Source of the DNA: Methylorubrum extorquens
GTDB lineage: Bacteria; Pseudomonadota; Alphaproteobacteria; Rhizobiales; Beijerinckiaceae
Assembly: GCF_024169925.1 (NCBI RefSeq)
Contig: NZ_JALJXF010000001.1
Coordinates: 812,001 to 876,000 of the forward strand
DNA length: 64,000 bases
Direction of reading: 5' to 3'
How positions within the stretch are numbered: position 1 is the stretch's first letter; the number at the start of each line of letters is the position of its first letter. Under the pieces are notes generated by a model. That model had not been told where the DNA came from and made no database searches. It was given only the letters and a program-made list of their open reading frames with translations. The translations under genes were made by a program, and so were the position numbers. Below, one piece after another: positions 17,257-28,194 of this stretch.

Positions 17257-18279
17257 TTGGCCCCGCTCCCCGCCCTTTTCAAACCGCTCGCCCCGGCTTT
17301 TCAGGCCTTCGCGGCGCAACCGTTCTCCCCGCGATCCTGGGCGAGACCGTGGCGGCGGCCGGCTGGCCGCCCGCGGATTGCGGTGATCGGCAATTGTCAG
17401 GCCGCCGGCGTCGCGCAAGCCTTGCGGCTGTTCCTGCCGGGCGCCGCGGTCGAGACGCTTCTCGTCGCCGGGCTCGGCCGACGGTTCGGGCATCTCGACC
17501 GGCTGGCACGCCATCTCGGGGGCGCCGATCATGTCTTCTCGCATTTCTTTCCCGAAGGCTTCGTCGCGGGCGGCAACGTCCACGGGCTCTCTGAACGCGT
17601 GCCCGGTTTGCAGTTGTTTCCGACGATCCTGTTTTCCGGCTTCCATCCCGATCTCATCCATGTCGGCGACGAAGCGAGCCTGAGGCTGTCCCGCCTCGTC
17701 GCCTCGCCGATCGGGCCGTACCACTCGGCGATCGCGCTCCATGGCTTCCGTCAGGGGCTGAGCGTAGAGGCCACCCTACGGCTCTATACCGGTGCTGCTT
17801 TCGAACGGCTCGGCTATTTCGACCTGTGGCAGGCGAGCGCCGATTACCTGCTGCGCACCGCGCGCGACGTCGGGTTCGGCCTGGAGCGGGAATTCGCGCT
17901 GTGGAGCCGCGGCGGGGTGTTCATGCACGTCGTCAACCACCCGCACCTGCATGTGCTGGGCGACATCGCCCGGCGTCTCGCCTGCGAGACCGGCTGCGAC
18001 CCACTCGACATCCCGATCCAGACCTACGCTCCCGATGCGCTGACCTCCGAACCGGTCTGGCCGGTCCTACCGGGAATCGCCGAACGCTACGGCGTGGCGG
18101 GCTCGACCTTGTTCAAGGGCGACGGCCGCCGCGCCGCGCCGCGCCTGCTGGATCTGCCGGATTTCGTGGCCGAAAGCTTCGCTCTCTATGCCCGGCAGCG
18201 ATCACAAGACCTCGTCAATGCGCGGGTCGAGGCCTGGGAGAAGGATCCGGAGATCGGCGCGCTCTTCGGTGCGGCATAG
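17257..18279 (+). CDS. WcbI-family polysaccharide biosynthesis protein (putative acetyltransferase)
   Basis: A 340-residue protein. The core starts PRIAVIGNCQAAGVAQALRL, the diagnostic GNCQ loop of WcbI proteins, which bind coenzyme A and act in capsule synthesis. Later parts include HVFSHFFPEGF, LQLFPTILFSGFHPDLIHVG, SPIGPYHSAIALHGFRQGLS and FMHVVNHPHLHVLGDIAR, all rich in histidine and aromatics as in the family. The only in-frame start before the domain is TTG at 17257, so the exact N-terminus is uncertain. Paired divergently with a GSCFA gene. Confidence 0.75.
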   Translation: MAPLPALFKPLAPAFQAFAAQPFSPRSWARPWRRPAGRPRIAVIGNCQAAGVAQALRLFLPGAAVETLLVAGLGRRFGHLDRLARHLGGADHVFSHFFPEGFVAGGNVHGLSERVPGLQLFPTILFSGFHPDLIHVGDEASLRLSRLVASPIGPYHSAIALHGFRQGLSVEATLRLYTGAAFERLGYFDLWQASADYLLRTARDVGFGLEREFALWSRGGVFMHVVNHPHLHVLGDIARRLACETGCDPLDIPIQTYAPDALTSEPVWPVLPGIAERYGVAGSTLFKGDGRRAAPRLLDLPDFVAESFALYARQRSQDLVNARVEAWEKDPEIGALFGAA

Positions 18280-18377
18280 ATCGGATTCGGCGCGGGCGGC
18301 GTCAGCGTGCCGTCCGAGGCGCCCGAACGCTTCCGCTCTCGGCACGACAGCGAAGCAGGGGTCTCGTCGGACGCCCG

Positions 18378-18776
18378 TCAGCCGGCGACGCGGCGGCCGT
18401 CTCCAAGGCCGTGCGACGCGGCCATCACGCTTGCCAGTTCCACGATCTCTCGGGCTTGGAACGGCTTGCGGATATAGAGGCTCCCGGGAACCGTGCGGCT
18501 CTCGATCTGCGCCACGGTCGAGGTGTAGACCACCGGCCGCTTCGGATGACGCTCGCGATAGGCGGCAGCCACGGTCCAGCCGTCGATCAAGCCGGGGAGG
18601 AGAATGTCGGTAAGCAGCCAATCGATGGCCTCGCCCCCGTCCCGCAACGTCGTCAGCGCGGCCTCGCCGCTGGAGGCAGCAAGCACGCGCATGCCCTCAC
18701 GCTCGCACAGCCGCGTCAGCATCTCGAGTAGCAGGTAATTGTCCTCGACGATGAGCACGGTCGGGGCGGAAGGCAT
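18378..18776 (-). CDS. Single-domain response regulator
   Basis: 132 residues from ATG 18776 with AAGGG upstream. It is a complete receiver domain: acidic pair Glu11/Asp12 (VLIVEDNYLLLEML), phospho-acceptor Asp57 (DWLLTDILLPG), Thr86/Ser87 in VVYTSTVAQ and Lys104 (LYIRKPFQ). There is no output domain, so it must act through partner proteins, such as a phosphorelay or a chemotaxis-like switch. It is divergent from a small Hpt-like gene; the shared 102-bp region holds a perfect CtrA motif. It is not CpdR, whose sequence differs. Confidence 0.85.
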   Translation of the reverse strand: MPSAPTVLIVEDNYLLLEMLTRLCEREGMRVLAASSGEAALTTLRDGGEAIDWLLTDILLPGLIDGWTVAAAYRERHPKRPVVYTSTVAQIESRTVPGSLYIRKPFQAREIVELASVMAASHGLGDGRRVAG

Positions 18777-18819
18777 GGCCCTTGTCCAGTTTGCAGCGCG
18801 CCCATCACATGGCGGAACA

Positions 18820-18836
18820 GTTAATGCATCATTAAC
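18820..18836. promoter_or_regulatory. CtrA-binding motif (TTAA-N7-TTAA)
   Basis: GTTAATGCATCATTAAC contains TTAA at 18821-18824 and 18832-18835 separated by exactly seven bases, the consensus for the alphaproteobacterial cell-cycle regulator CtrA. It is also a palindrome with 7-bp arms. It lies midway between the divergent response-regulator and Hpt start codons, 44 bp from the former and 43 bp from the latter. Confidence 0.7.
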
Positions 18837-18878
18837 TCCACGGTCGCATAGCAAGTTTTCGCAAAGCTGAGCAATGGA

Positions 18879-19232
18879 ATGAATGAGCCTGCCGCGCATC
18901 GTCCCGCCCAGGCCCCCGCCTTCGACGCCGAGGCCCTGGCGGAGTTGGAGGATCTGTTCGGCCGCCCCCGCCTCATGGAGCTGCTCGAAGTCCTCGACCA
19001 CGAGATCGCCATCCGCCTCGATCCGCCCGCCAGCGACACGTCGCGCCTCGCCGGCGACGCCCACATTCTCGTCTCATCGAGCGGAGCGCTCTCCTTCCAC
19101 GACCTATCGGGGGCTTGCGCAGCGCTGGAGCGGGCCTGTCTGAGCGGCACGGAAATCGCGACGCCGCTGGGCACCGCCGTTCACGCCGCGCGCCAAGCAC
19201 GGGACGCGATCGCGACATTGCGCGGCGTGTGA
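18879..19232 (+). CDS. Small histidine phosphotransfer (Hpt)-like protein
   Basis: 117 residues. The helical core contains LAGDAHILVSSSGALSFHDL followed by SGACAALERAC, which follows the Hpt pattern AHxLKGssaxLG...L...C..LE. The candidate phospho-histidine is His62. The usual Lys-Gly after it is Val-Ser, so phosphotransfer is likely but not certain. Preceding helices (ELEDLFGRPRLMELLEVLDHE) fit the four-helix bundle. Together with the divergent receiver protein it could form a minimal two-protein relay fed by a kinase encoded elsewhere. Confidence 0.6.
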   Translation: MNEPAAHRPAQAPAFDAEALAELEDLFGRPRLMELLEVLDHEIAIRLDPPASDTSRLAGDAHILVSSSGALSFHDLSGACAALERACLSGTEIATPLGTAVHAARQARDAIATLRGV

Positions 19233-19607
19233 TTCGGCTCGTGTTGCCGCATCGCAACATCGATAGGCAAAGCGGTGCTGGTTCTGCTCGCGCCCACGGC
19301 GCGCCGCAATCTTGGACAGAACACTGAATATCGCTGCGGTCGAGCTTGGATTGGTCATGGGGTAGTGCGGTCGCGGCAGCGCGGCCCACCGTCTCGCGAA
19401 CAGACAGCGTTCCGGGTGCTGGCGTGAGAGACACTTAACCATCCGCGGCTACACCGTTCAGAACGAAAACGCTCTGCGCCGGCACGGATCTGCGACCGGT
19501 GATCGGGAGCGTTTCAGACTGAGACTCGGGGCCGGCCTTGATCGCCAGACGATCGGGGCAGGCACCGGCAGGACAACCGGCACGGCTCGGCCGTGAGGAG
19601 AGAGACG
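19233..19607. other. Intergenic region upstream of pal, no gene seen
   Basis: 375 bp between the Hpt gene and pal. Short overlapping frames occur on both strands but none has a family match or ribosome-binding site. tolB, which in many proteobacteria lies directly before pal, is absent here. The region probably holds the pal promoter and leader; GAGGAG immediately precedes the pal start. Confidence 0.4.
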
Positions 19608-20120
19608 ATGTCGACACCCGCGCGTTTCCGTGGGCTTTCCCTGACGCTGGCGCTCTGCGCCGCACTGGGCCTCGGCGCCTGCAGCAAGGATAGCGATCTT
19701 GCCGATGCGTCCGGCTTCGGTGCGGGTGGCCCCGGAGGCCCGGCCCGGCCCGGCAGCGCCCAGGATTTCGTGGTGAACATCGGCGACCGCGTGTTCTTCG
19801 AGTCCGATTCGACCGATCTCACCCCGACCGCGACCGCCACCCTCGACAAGCAGGCATCGTGGCTCCAGCGCTACTCGCGCTATAGCTTCCTCATCGAGGG
19901 CCATGCCGACGAGCGCGGCACGCGGGAGTACAATTACTCCCTCGGCGCCCGCCGCGCACAAACCGTGCAGGATTACCTCGCCTCCCGCGGCATCTCCGCC
20001 TCGCGGATGCGGACGGTCTCCTACGGCAAGGAGCGCCCGGTGGCGGTGTGCAACGACATCTCCTGCTGGTCGCAGAACCGCCGCTCCGTCAGCGTTCTCG
20101 ATGGCGGCGCCGGCTCCTGA
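19608..20120 (+). CDS. pal: Peptidoglycan-associated lipoprotein Pal
   Basis: 170 residues from ATG 19608, preceded by GAGGAG. The lipoprotein signal ends in the lipobox LGAC with Cys25 as lipidation site, giving an outer-membrane anchor. The OmpA-like C-terminal domain includes DRVFFESDSTDLTPTATATL, FLIEGHADERGTREYN, LGARRAQTVQDYLASRGI and SYGKERPV, with the peptidoglycan-binding Asp/Arg residues (NRRSVSVL). Pal links the outer membrane to peptidoglycan as part of Tol-Pal during cell constriction. It is followed by cpoB as usual. Confidence 0.95.
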   Translation: MSTPARFRGLSLTLALCAALGLGACSKDSDLADASGFGAGGPGGPARPGSAQDFVVNIGDRVFFESDSTDLTPTATATLDKQASWLQRYSRYSFLIEGHADERGTREYNYSLGARRAQTVQDYLASRGISASRMRTVSYGKERPVAVCNDISCWSQNRRSVSVLDGGAGS

Positions 20121-20290
20121 ACCGGGTGCGGGCCCGGTTTTGCGGCCGACCGGGCCATCTGCTATCGGGTAAGCGTGCCTTATCGAACCTTCGCTGCGCC
20201 GTCGCCGCTCAGGCCGCGACGGCGCAGCGGAGGTTTCGGGGAGGACACGACGTCGGCCGCGAACCAGAAGACCGATCGGTGCCAGCCGCC

Positions 20291-21316
20291 ATGTTCCGCC
20301 GCCTCCTCCTGACCCTCGGACTCGGTTTCGCGATCGCGCCAGCGGCTCTCTGTGGCGCGCAGGCGCAGGATGCGTCGGAACTCGTGGTGCGTCTCAACCG
20401 CCTCGAGAACGTGTCTCGGCAGCTCTCGGGACAGATCGAGACGCTTCAGTACGAGAATCGGCAGCTCAAGGAACAGCTCCGGAAGTTCCAGGAAGATGTC
20501 GAGTTCCGCTTCCAGGAAGGGAAGGGGAGCGCCGCCGCACCCGCCCGCAAGGCCCCGGCGCCCGCCGCGGCACCGCCCTCGGCCGCGCCCTACGGCACCA
20601 ATCCGGGTGAGGGGCGGCCGGGCAAGCGCAGCGATGCCTTCGATCCCGAGCAGAATCCGAATGCGCCGGGCGCCCCGAAGCCACTCGGGACGACGCAGCC
20701 CTCGCTGCCTTTGCCGACCGGCGCCATCGCCGAAGCCGAAGCGCCCCTGCGCCGCTCCGTCCCCCCGACGGTCGTGGAGGCGGATACCGACGCGTCCGAG
20801 GACGGGGATCTGCCGCCGCCCGGCTTCGGCGGTCCTGTGGACCTCTCGCCTCCGTCCGCGCGAACCGGTTCGATTGCGCCGGTCGAAGCACCCGTCGGGA
20901 GCGCCAGCATCGCCGCCACCGGCAGCGGCGACGCGCAGGCGGATTTCGAGGCCGCCTACGCCCTCATTCGCGAGCGCCAGTACGAGCAGGCCGAGATGAG
21001 TCTGCGTCAGTTCATCCAATCGCATCCGCGCGACCGGCTGGTGCCGAAGGCGACCTACTGGCTCGGTGAGAGCTACCTTCAGCGCAGCCGCTCCCGCGAG
21101 GCCGCCGAGCAGTTCCTGAAGGTCTCGACCGACTACGCGAATTCGCCCGTCGCACCCGAAGCGATGCTGAAGCTCGGCACCTCCCTGCACGCGCTCGGGG
21201 CCAAGGCCCAAGCCTGCGCCACGCTGGCCGAGGTCGAGCGCAAGTTTCCGAGCGCGGGTGCCACTGTACGCCAGGGCGTCGAGCGCGAGCAGAAGCGCGC
21301 CCGCTGCGCCGCTTGA
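20291..21316 (+). CDS. cpoB: Tol-Pal system coordinator CpoB/YbgF
   Basis: 341 residues. A signal peptide (MFRRLLLTLGLGFAIAPAAL...AQAQ) is followed by a coiled-coil trimerisation segment (LVVRLNRLENVSRQLSGQIE, YENRQLKEQLRKF). A long proline-rich linker spans roughly residues 80-210. C-terminal TPR repeats follow (FEAAYALIRERQYEQAEMSL, YWLGESYLQRSRSREAAEQF). CpoB is periplasmic and coordinates peptidoglycan synthesis with Tol-Pal constriction. The linker is long for the family. The last four bases overlap the start of tilS. Confidence 0.92.
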   Translation: MFRRLLLTLGLGFAIAPAALCGAQAQDASELVVRLNRLENVSRQLSGQIETLQYENRQLKEQLRKFQEDVEFRFQEGKGSAAAPARKAPAPAAAPPSAAPYGTNPGEGRPGKRSDAFDPEQNPNAPGAPKPLGTTQPSLPLPTGAIAEAEAPLRRSVPPTVVEADTDASEDGDLPPPGFGGPVDLSPPSARTGSIAPVEAPVGSASIAATGSGDAQADFEAAYALIRERQYEQAEMSLRQFIQSHPRDRLVPKATYWLGESYLQRSRSREAAEQFLKVSTDYANSPVAPEAMLKLGTSLHALGAKAQACATLAEVERKFPSAGATVRQGVEREQKRARCAA

Positions 21317-22335
21317 GCGCGGCGTCCCTCGACGAACGCCTCGCCCGCGCCCTCGCACCATTCCTGGCAGAACCCGCTCGTCCGGCACTGCTCGCCGTTT
21401 CGGGCGGACCCGATTCCACGGCGTTGATGCACGCGGCAGCCCGATTGGGACAGGATCGGTTCCGGGTCGCCACGGTGGACCACGCCCTCCGGCCGGGTTC
21501 GGCCGACGAGGCGGTAGAGGTTAGGCGCCTCGCCGCCGAACTCGGCCTCGTCCACACAATACTGACCTGGGATGCGCCGCGACACGGCAGCCGTATCCAA
21601 GCAGCGGCGCGCGGCGCTCGCTACAGACTGCTCGCCGACCATGCGGCCCGGATCGGCGCGGGTCTCGTTCTGACCGCCCACACGCTCGATGACCAAGCCG
21701 AGACCGTGCTGATGCGCGTGATCGCCGGAAGCGGCCCCTCCGGTCTTGCCGGGATGCGCGACGAGCGCCCCCTGGCACCAGGCATCCGATTGGTGCGGCC
21801 GTTCCTGAGCATCTCGAAGGCCGACCTCGTGGCCTATTGCGAGCGGCACCGCCTCCCGTTCCTGCGCGATCCCTCCAACACGGACGAGCGCTTCACCCGG
21901 GCGCGGTTGCGCCGCCTGCTGCCGCTGCTGGCCGAGGAGGGCCTGAATGCGGCGCGACTTGCCCGCCTCGCCGTCCGTGCCGGACGGGACGATGCGGCGT
22001 TGAGGCAGCGTGCCGAGGCCGTGCTGTCGGAGATCACGCACGGCGACGTAGAGGGCTTGCGACTCGACGGACATCGCCTGCGCCGCGAACCTTGCGCCAT
22101 CGTCTTGCGCGTCCTCGACATGACCCTCGACAGAATCGCGTCGCCTCACGAAGCGCCCGTTCCGAAACGTCTGGAACGGCTCGAAACCCTCGTTCTCGAC
22201 GCGCTGCTGCCGGCTCTGGCCGAGGGGAGGGCGCTCCGCCGCACCCTCCGCGGGGTCTTGATCGAGACGGACGGGGAGGGGACGATCCGCCTCGCCGCCG
22301 CGCCGCCACGCAGGGCACCGGAGGGGCGCCGCTAA
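21313..22335 (+). CDS. tilS: tRNA(Ile)-lysidine synthase
   Basis: 340 residues, TTG start inside the cpoB stop (TTGA overlap). The PP-loop ATP-pyrophosphatase motif is [20 protein letters not shown] near residue 30. [20 protein letters not shown] and [20 protein letters not shown] follow, the latter a TilS-specific helix. It converts the wobble cytidine of tRNA-Ile(CAU) to lysidine, which is essential for reading AUA. It commonly sits between cpoB and ftsH, as here. Confidence 0.94.
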   Translation: MSAASLDERLARALAPFLAEPARPALLAVSGGPDSTALMHAAARLGQDRFRVATVDHALRPGSADEAVEVRRLAAELGLVHTILTWDAPRHGSRIQAAARGARYRLLADHAARIGAGLVLTAHTLDDQAETVLMRVIAGSGPSGLAGMRDERPLAPGIRLVRPFLSISKADLVAYCERHRLPFLRDPSNTDERFTRARLRRLLPLLAEEGLNAARLARLAVRAGRDDAALRQRAEAVLSEITHGDVEGLRLDGHRLRREPCAIVLRVLDMTLDRIASPHEAPVPKRLERLETLVLDALLPALAEGRALRRTLRGVLIETDGEGTIRLAAAPPRRAPEGRR

Positions 22336-22472
22336 CGCTACGCGGTCGCCCTCGACGCAGGGGCCGCCGATTTACTTGGCAACCGGTGGGGCGCCGCCTA
22401 CATTGGCCCGGAGTGCGTGGGGTATGCCGCGACATTGCGGGACGACGCTCGCACGCCTCCCAGGACCGATCG

Positions 22473-24401
<1,929 letters not shown>

Positions 24402-24424
24402 ACAGGCCGACCAAGCTTCGACAA

Positions 24425-24449
24425 GGGGCGCCGTGAGGCGCCCCTTTTT
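24425..24449 (+). terminator. Rho-independent terminator after ftsH
   Basis: GGGGCGCC (24425-24432), loop GTGA, GGCGCCCC (24437-24444), then TTTTT. A perfect 8-bp stem with U-tract, ending the pal-to-ftsH unit. Confidence 0.92.
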
Positions 24450-24513
24450 CATGGCCGTCGCGTCGTTGCACCGGTGAGCCTTCCCACGAGACGGGAGTGA
24501 AAAGACCCGGCAC

Positions 24514-25263
24514 ATGTCGAGTTCGGTCTATCTCATCGTCGCCTTCGGCGCGGCCATCGCCGGCTTCGTGCAAGGGCTGTCGGGCTTCGCGTTCGGCCTC
24601 GTCGCCATGTCGGTCTGGGCCTGGGTCATCGATCCGCAGCTGGCAGCGGCACTTGCCGTCACCGGAGCCCTCACGGGGCAGATCATCGCTGCGGTGACTG
24701 TGCGCCGAGGCTTCGACGTCCACGTCCTGACCCCGTTCGTGCTCGGCGGCCTTGCCGGTGTCCCACTCGGAGCGTTCCTGCTGCCGCATCTCGACATGCA
24801 CTGGTTCAAGACGATCCTCGGAACCCTTCTCGTGGTCTGGTGCCCCGTGATGCTCCTATCGAAGGATCTGCCGCGCATCACCGTCGGCGGCCGTATCGCA
24901 GACGCTGCCGTCGGCCTTGGCGGGGGCATTCTCGGGGGCCTCGGCGGGTTTACGGGCACTCTGCCGACGCTGTGGTGCACGCTCCGCGGCTACGAGCGCG
25001 ACGTTCAGCGCGCCGTCATCCAGAATTTCAACCTGTCGATGCTCGCCGTCACGATGACGGTCTACGTCGCGTCCGGGATCGTCACGCGAGGCATGCTGCC
25101 GATGATCCTCGTCGTGCTGCCGGCCATGCTGCTTCCCACCATCGTCGGCACACGGGCCTATGTCGGCTTAAGCGAGACCGGCTTCCGCCGCCTTGTCCTC
25201 GGCCTTCTGACCGTGTCGGGCATTGCTCTGCTCCTCTCGGGCCTGCCGCAAATTCTTCGATAG
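24514..25263 (+). CDS. TSUP-family (TauE/SafE-like) membrane permease
   Basis: 249 residues with seven or eight hydrophobic segments and the internal duplication typical of [24 protein letters not shown] in the first half and [19 protein letters not shown] in the second, plus a central [17 protein letters not shown]. Members export sulfite, sulfoacetate or related organic anions; the substrate here is unknown. It is inserted between ftsH and glmM, which are often adjacent, and lies after the ftsH terminator, so it has its own promoter. Confidence 0.85.
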   Translation: MSSSVYLIVAFGAAIAGFVQGLSGFAFGLVAMSVWAWVIDPQLAAALAVTGALTGQIIAAVTVRRGFDVHVLTPFVLGGLAGVPLGAFLLPHLDMHWFKTILGTLLVVWCPVMLLSKDLPRITVGGRIADAAVGLGGGILGGLGGFTGTLPTLWCTLRGYERDVQRAVIQNFNLSMLAVTMTVYVASGIVTRGMLPMILVVLPAMLLPTIVGTRAYVGLSETGFRRLVLGLLTVSGIALLLSGLPQILR

Positions 25264-25492
25264 AGCAGCCTTCGGCCCTCAAGAACACGATGACGCGAAG
25301 ATAAGAGGCTCGTGCGGCCTCCTGAATTCCACTTGCGGAATGATGCACGCGCCGCCGGTCAAACCGGCTGGCTCGCCCCATTTCGACCGCCTTTGTCGCG
25401 GAGCAACCAATTCACGAGGCCCGTGCTGCCGGCCGGGCGCCATTCTGATAGTGTGGTCGGCTGCGAACCACGCCGAGCGCGGAGAAGCAACG

Positions 25493-26833
25493 TTGCGTAA
25501 ACACTTCGGTACCGACGGCATCCGCGGACGGGCCAACGGCGTCATCACACCGGAGCTGGCTCTCAAGGTCGGGCAGGCCGCGGGCGTGATCTTCCAGCGC
25601 GGCGACCACCGCCACCGCGTCGTGATCGGCAAGGATACCCGGCTCTCGGGATACATGATCGAGACCGCCCTCGTGGCCGGCTTTACCTCCGTCGGCATGG
25701 ACGTGCTGCTGCTCGGCCCGATGCCGACGCCTGCCGTCGCCATGCTGACCCGCTCGATGCGCGCCGATATCGGCGTGATGATCTCGGCCTCGCACAACCC
25801 GTTCGAGGATAACGGCATCAAGCTGTTCGGGCCCGACGGTTTCAAGCTCAACGACGAGCTCGAACTCGAGATCGAAAGCCTGATCGACGGCGACATGCGC
25901 AACCGCCTCTCGGCTTCGCGCGACCTCGGCCGTGCCAAGCGGATCGAGAGCGTGCACGCCCGCTACATCGAGTTCGCCAAGCGCACCCTTCCGCGCCACG
26001 TGACACTGGACGGCCTGCGGGTTGTCGTCGATTGCGCCAACGGCGCGGCCTACCGCGTCGCGCCGGAAACCCTCTGGGAACTGGGCGCCGAAGTGATCTC
26101 GATCGGCGTCGAGCCGGACGGGTTCAACATCAATCAGGATGTCGGCTCGACCGCGCCCGAAACCCTCGTGCAGAAGGTTCGGGAGCTGCGCGCCGATGTC
26201 GGGATCGCGCTCGATGGCGACGCCGACCGCGTGCTGATCGTCGACGAGAAGGGCCAGAAGGTCGATGGCGACCAGCTCATGGCGGCCGTCGCCCGCTCGT
26301 GGCAGGAAGACGAACGCCTGACCCAGCCGGGACTGGTTGCGACGATCATGTCGAATCTCGGCCTTGAGCGATACATCAACAGCATCGGTCTCACGCTCGC
26401 CCGCACGGCCGTCGGCGATCGCTACGTGCTCGAACATATGCGCCAGCACGGCTACAATCTCGGCGGAGAGCAATCCGGCCACATCATCATGTCGGATTAC
26501 GCGACCACGGGTGACGGGCTGGTGGCCGCGCTTCAGCTCCTCAGCGTCGTCAAGCGCCGCAACCTGCCGGTGAGCGAGGTTTGCCACTGCTTCGAACCGC
26601 TGCCTCAGATCCTCAAGAACGTCCGTTTCCGCTCCGGTGAGCCCTTGCGCGCGGATTCGGTCGTAACCGCCATCGCCCATGCCAAGGACCGGCTCGGCCA
26701 GTCGGGTCGCCTCGTGATCCGCCCGTCCGGCACTGAGCCCGTCATCCGGGTGATGGCTGAGGGGGACGACCGTGATCTCGTCGCCGAGGTGGTGGATGAG
26801 GTCGTGGATGCCGTCACGCGCGCAGCGGCCTGA
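25493..26833 (+). CDS. glmM: Phosphoglucosamine mutase
   Basis: 446 residues from TTG 25493, chosen because GGAG lies 8 nt upstream, the protein then begins with the conserved (M)[15 protein letters not shown], and the length equals the family norm. The active-site serine lies near residue 100 in [20 protein letters not shown]. The metal loop is [16 protein letters not shown], the sugar loop [19 protein letters not shown], and the phosphate-binding loop [15 protein letters not shown]. It converts glucosamine-6-phosphate to glucosamine-1-phosphate for peptidoglycan and LPS. Confidence 0.95.
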   Translation: MRKHFGTDGIRGRANGVITPELALKVGQAAGVIFQRGDHRHRVVIGKDTRLSGYMIETALVAGFTSVGMDVLLLGPMPTPAVAMLTRSMRADIGVMISASHNPFEDNGIKLFGPDGFKLNDELELEIESLIDGDMRNRLSASRDLGRAKRIESVHARYIEFAKRTLPRHVTLDGLRVVVDCANGAAYRVAPETLWELGAEVISIGVEPDGFNINQDVGSTAPETLVQKVRELRADVGIALDGDADRVLIVDEKGQKVDGDQLMAAVARSWQEDERLTQPGLVATIMSNLGLERYINSIGLTLARTAVGDRYVLEHMRQHGYNLGGEQSGHIIMSDYATTGDGLVAALQLLSVVKRRNLPVSEVCHCFEPLPQILKNVRFRSGEPLRADSVVTAIAHAKDRLGQSGRLVIRPSGTEPVIRVMAEGDDRDLVAEVVDEVVDAVTRAAA

Positions 26834-27145
26834 AGGCCGCCGGTCGCCGATCCCCTGGGTCGCCGAGACAGCCGGACCGTGCCACTCGCGAGAGAGCTTT
26901 GCGACGAAGTGGCGAACGGTTCGGCGACTCAGAGAGCGGGACCGAACCGCTGCCGGTGCAGCCGGGGGCAGAAAGCACAAGCAGCGATGGTACTGATTTT
27001 CCAGAGTCTTTGCCAATCACGGCAACGGATCGGCAAGGCTAACTTTTTACGTTAAGGCCGACTTAACCTTCATCGATCATCCTTGCATTCGCATCTCGGG
27101 CCGGCCTTCAATTCTCGGCGCGCTCGATGGGTCAAGGAAATCGTA
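26834..27145. other. Intergenic region between glmM and an outer-membrane protein gene
   Basis: 312 bp without a gene. The distal half is AT-richer than its surroundings and contains the CtrA motif at 27052-27066, so it is the probable promoter region of the beta-barrel gene at 27146. Confidence 0.5.
27052..27066. promoter_or_regulatory. CtrA-binding motif (TTAA-N7-TTAA)
   Basis: TTAAGGCCGACTTAA has the two TTAA half-sites separated by exactly seven bases. It lies 80 bp upstream of the start codon of the outer-membrane protein gene at 27146. CtrA control of surface proteins is common in Rhizobiales; control here is inferred from sequence only. Confidence 0.65.
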
Positions 27146-28012
27146 ATGCGCCGCCGCACCAACATTCTCGCATTGGCGCGCTCCCTCACGCTCCTGGCGA
27201 GCGTCGGGGTGCCCTGCCTCGCACAAGCCGCCGACCTGCTGCCGCCCCCGCCGCCCATGCCCGAGCCGCTGCCCGAGCCGGAAGTGTTCGCCGGCGGGTG
27301 GTATCTTCGGGTCGATGGCGGCTACGGATCGCTCGACCTGCGCAAGAGCATTGCCGAGGACGTTTCGCATCCGCCCAAGCCGTACGATTACGCCGTCGTG
27401 CAGGACAAGGTCTCCAACCAGTACTTCGTCGGCGGCGGCGTCGGCTATCAGATCAATCCGTGGCTGCGTGTCGATGCCACCGGTGAATATCGCTTTCGCA
27501 GCAAGTGGACGTTCGTGGCCGAGGATAAAACCTTCGGCGATACCGGCGGCTACAACGTCACCAGCGGGAAGTTCGACTCCATCGTCGGCCTCGCCAACGG
27601 CTACGTCGATCTCGGCACGTGGTACGGCGTGACGCCGTTCGTCGGCGCCGGCGTCGGTGTGGCCCACCACAGCTTCGGCGGCGTGACCGACAAGGGCTAC
27701 GGCGCCTACGAGGGGGGCTACGGCATCGGCCGCCACAACGAGCGGACGAACTTCGCCTGGGCGCTTCATGCCGGTCTCGGCTACGCCGTGACGCAGAACA
27801 TCAGGTTCGAGGCGGCCTACCGCTACCTCAACATGGGCGAGGCCGCGACCGGCGTCGTCACCTGCGCCCCGGACTGCCCGAAGACCGTCTATCGGGTGAA
27901 GGAACTCGAAGCCCACGACGTCAAGGTCGGCCTGCGCTACCTGTTCGGCGCCCCGGTCGCCGTCGCGGCGGTCGACTACGCGCCGCCGCCTCCGCTGGTG
28001 CGCAAGTACTGA
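27146..28012 (+). CDS. Outer-membrane beta-barrel protein, Omp25-like
   Basis: 288 residues. A signal peptide (MRRRTNILALARSLTLLASV...CLAQA) is followed by a proline-rich stretch ADLLPPPPPMPEPLPEPEV and then alternating strands: GGWYLRVDGGYGSLDLRK, FVGGGVGYQINPWLRVDATG, NGYVDLGTWYGVTPFVGAGV, FAWALHAGLGYAVTQNIRFE. The protein nearly ends in KVGLRYLF plus a short tail ending in RKY. The pattern is that of small eight-stranded Omp25/Omp31-type barrels of Rhizobiales. It is the first of three barrel genes in tandem, with a CtrA motif upstream and a terminator downstream. Confidence 0.85.
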   Translation: MRRRTNILALARSLTLLASVGVPCLAQAADLLPPPPPMPEPLPEPEVFAGGWYLRVDGGYGSLDLRKSIAEDVSHPPKPYDYAVVQDKVSNQYFVGGGVGYQINPWLRVDATGEYRFRSKWTFVAEDKTFGDTGGYNVTSGKFDSIVGLANGYVDLGTWYGVTPFVGAGVGVAHHSFGGVTDKGYGAYEGGYGIGRHNERTNFAWALHAGLGYAVTQNIRFEAAYRYLNMGEAATGVVTCAPDCPKTVYRVKELEAHDVKVGLRYLFGAPVAVAAVDYAPPPPLVRKY

Positions 28013-28038
28013 TCGTCCCTAACTTTTGATTGTATCTC

Positions 28039-28075
28039 GACGGCGCGAACACTTTTCGCGCCGTCTTCGTTTTCA
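28039..28075 (+). terminator. Rho-independent terminator between two barrel genes
   Basis: GACGGCGCGAA (28039-28049), loop CACTT, TTCGCGCCGTC (28055-28065), followed by TTCGTTTT. An 11-bp perfect stem; the second barrel gene therefore needs its own promoter. Confidence 0.85.
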
Positions 28076-28194
28076 GATTCGTGAATCTCCGTACCCGGCC
28101 GGTTAAGGTTAAGCCGTTCATAACCTTTATCGGGAAAACTGTTGGTCAATCGAGGCGCGGGCCCCTCCTGCCGCCGCCTCCGACGAGGCTTCCC

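Noticed and set aside
28098..28125. TTAAGGTTAAG as a CtrA site
   Set aside because: The two TTAA words are separated by two bases, not seven, and no other TTAA lies at the required distance.
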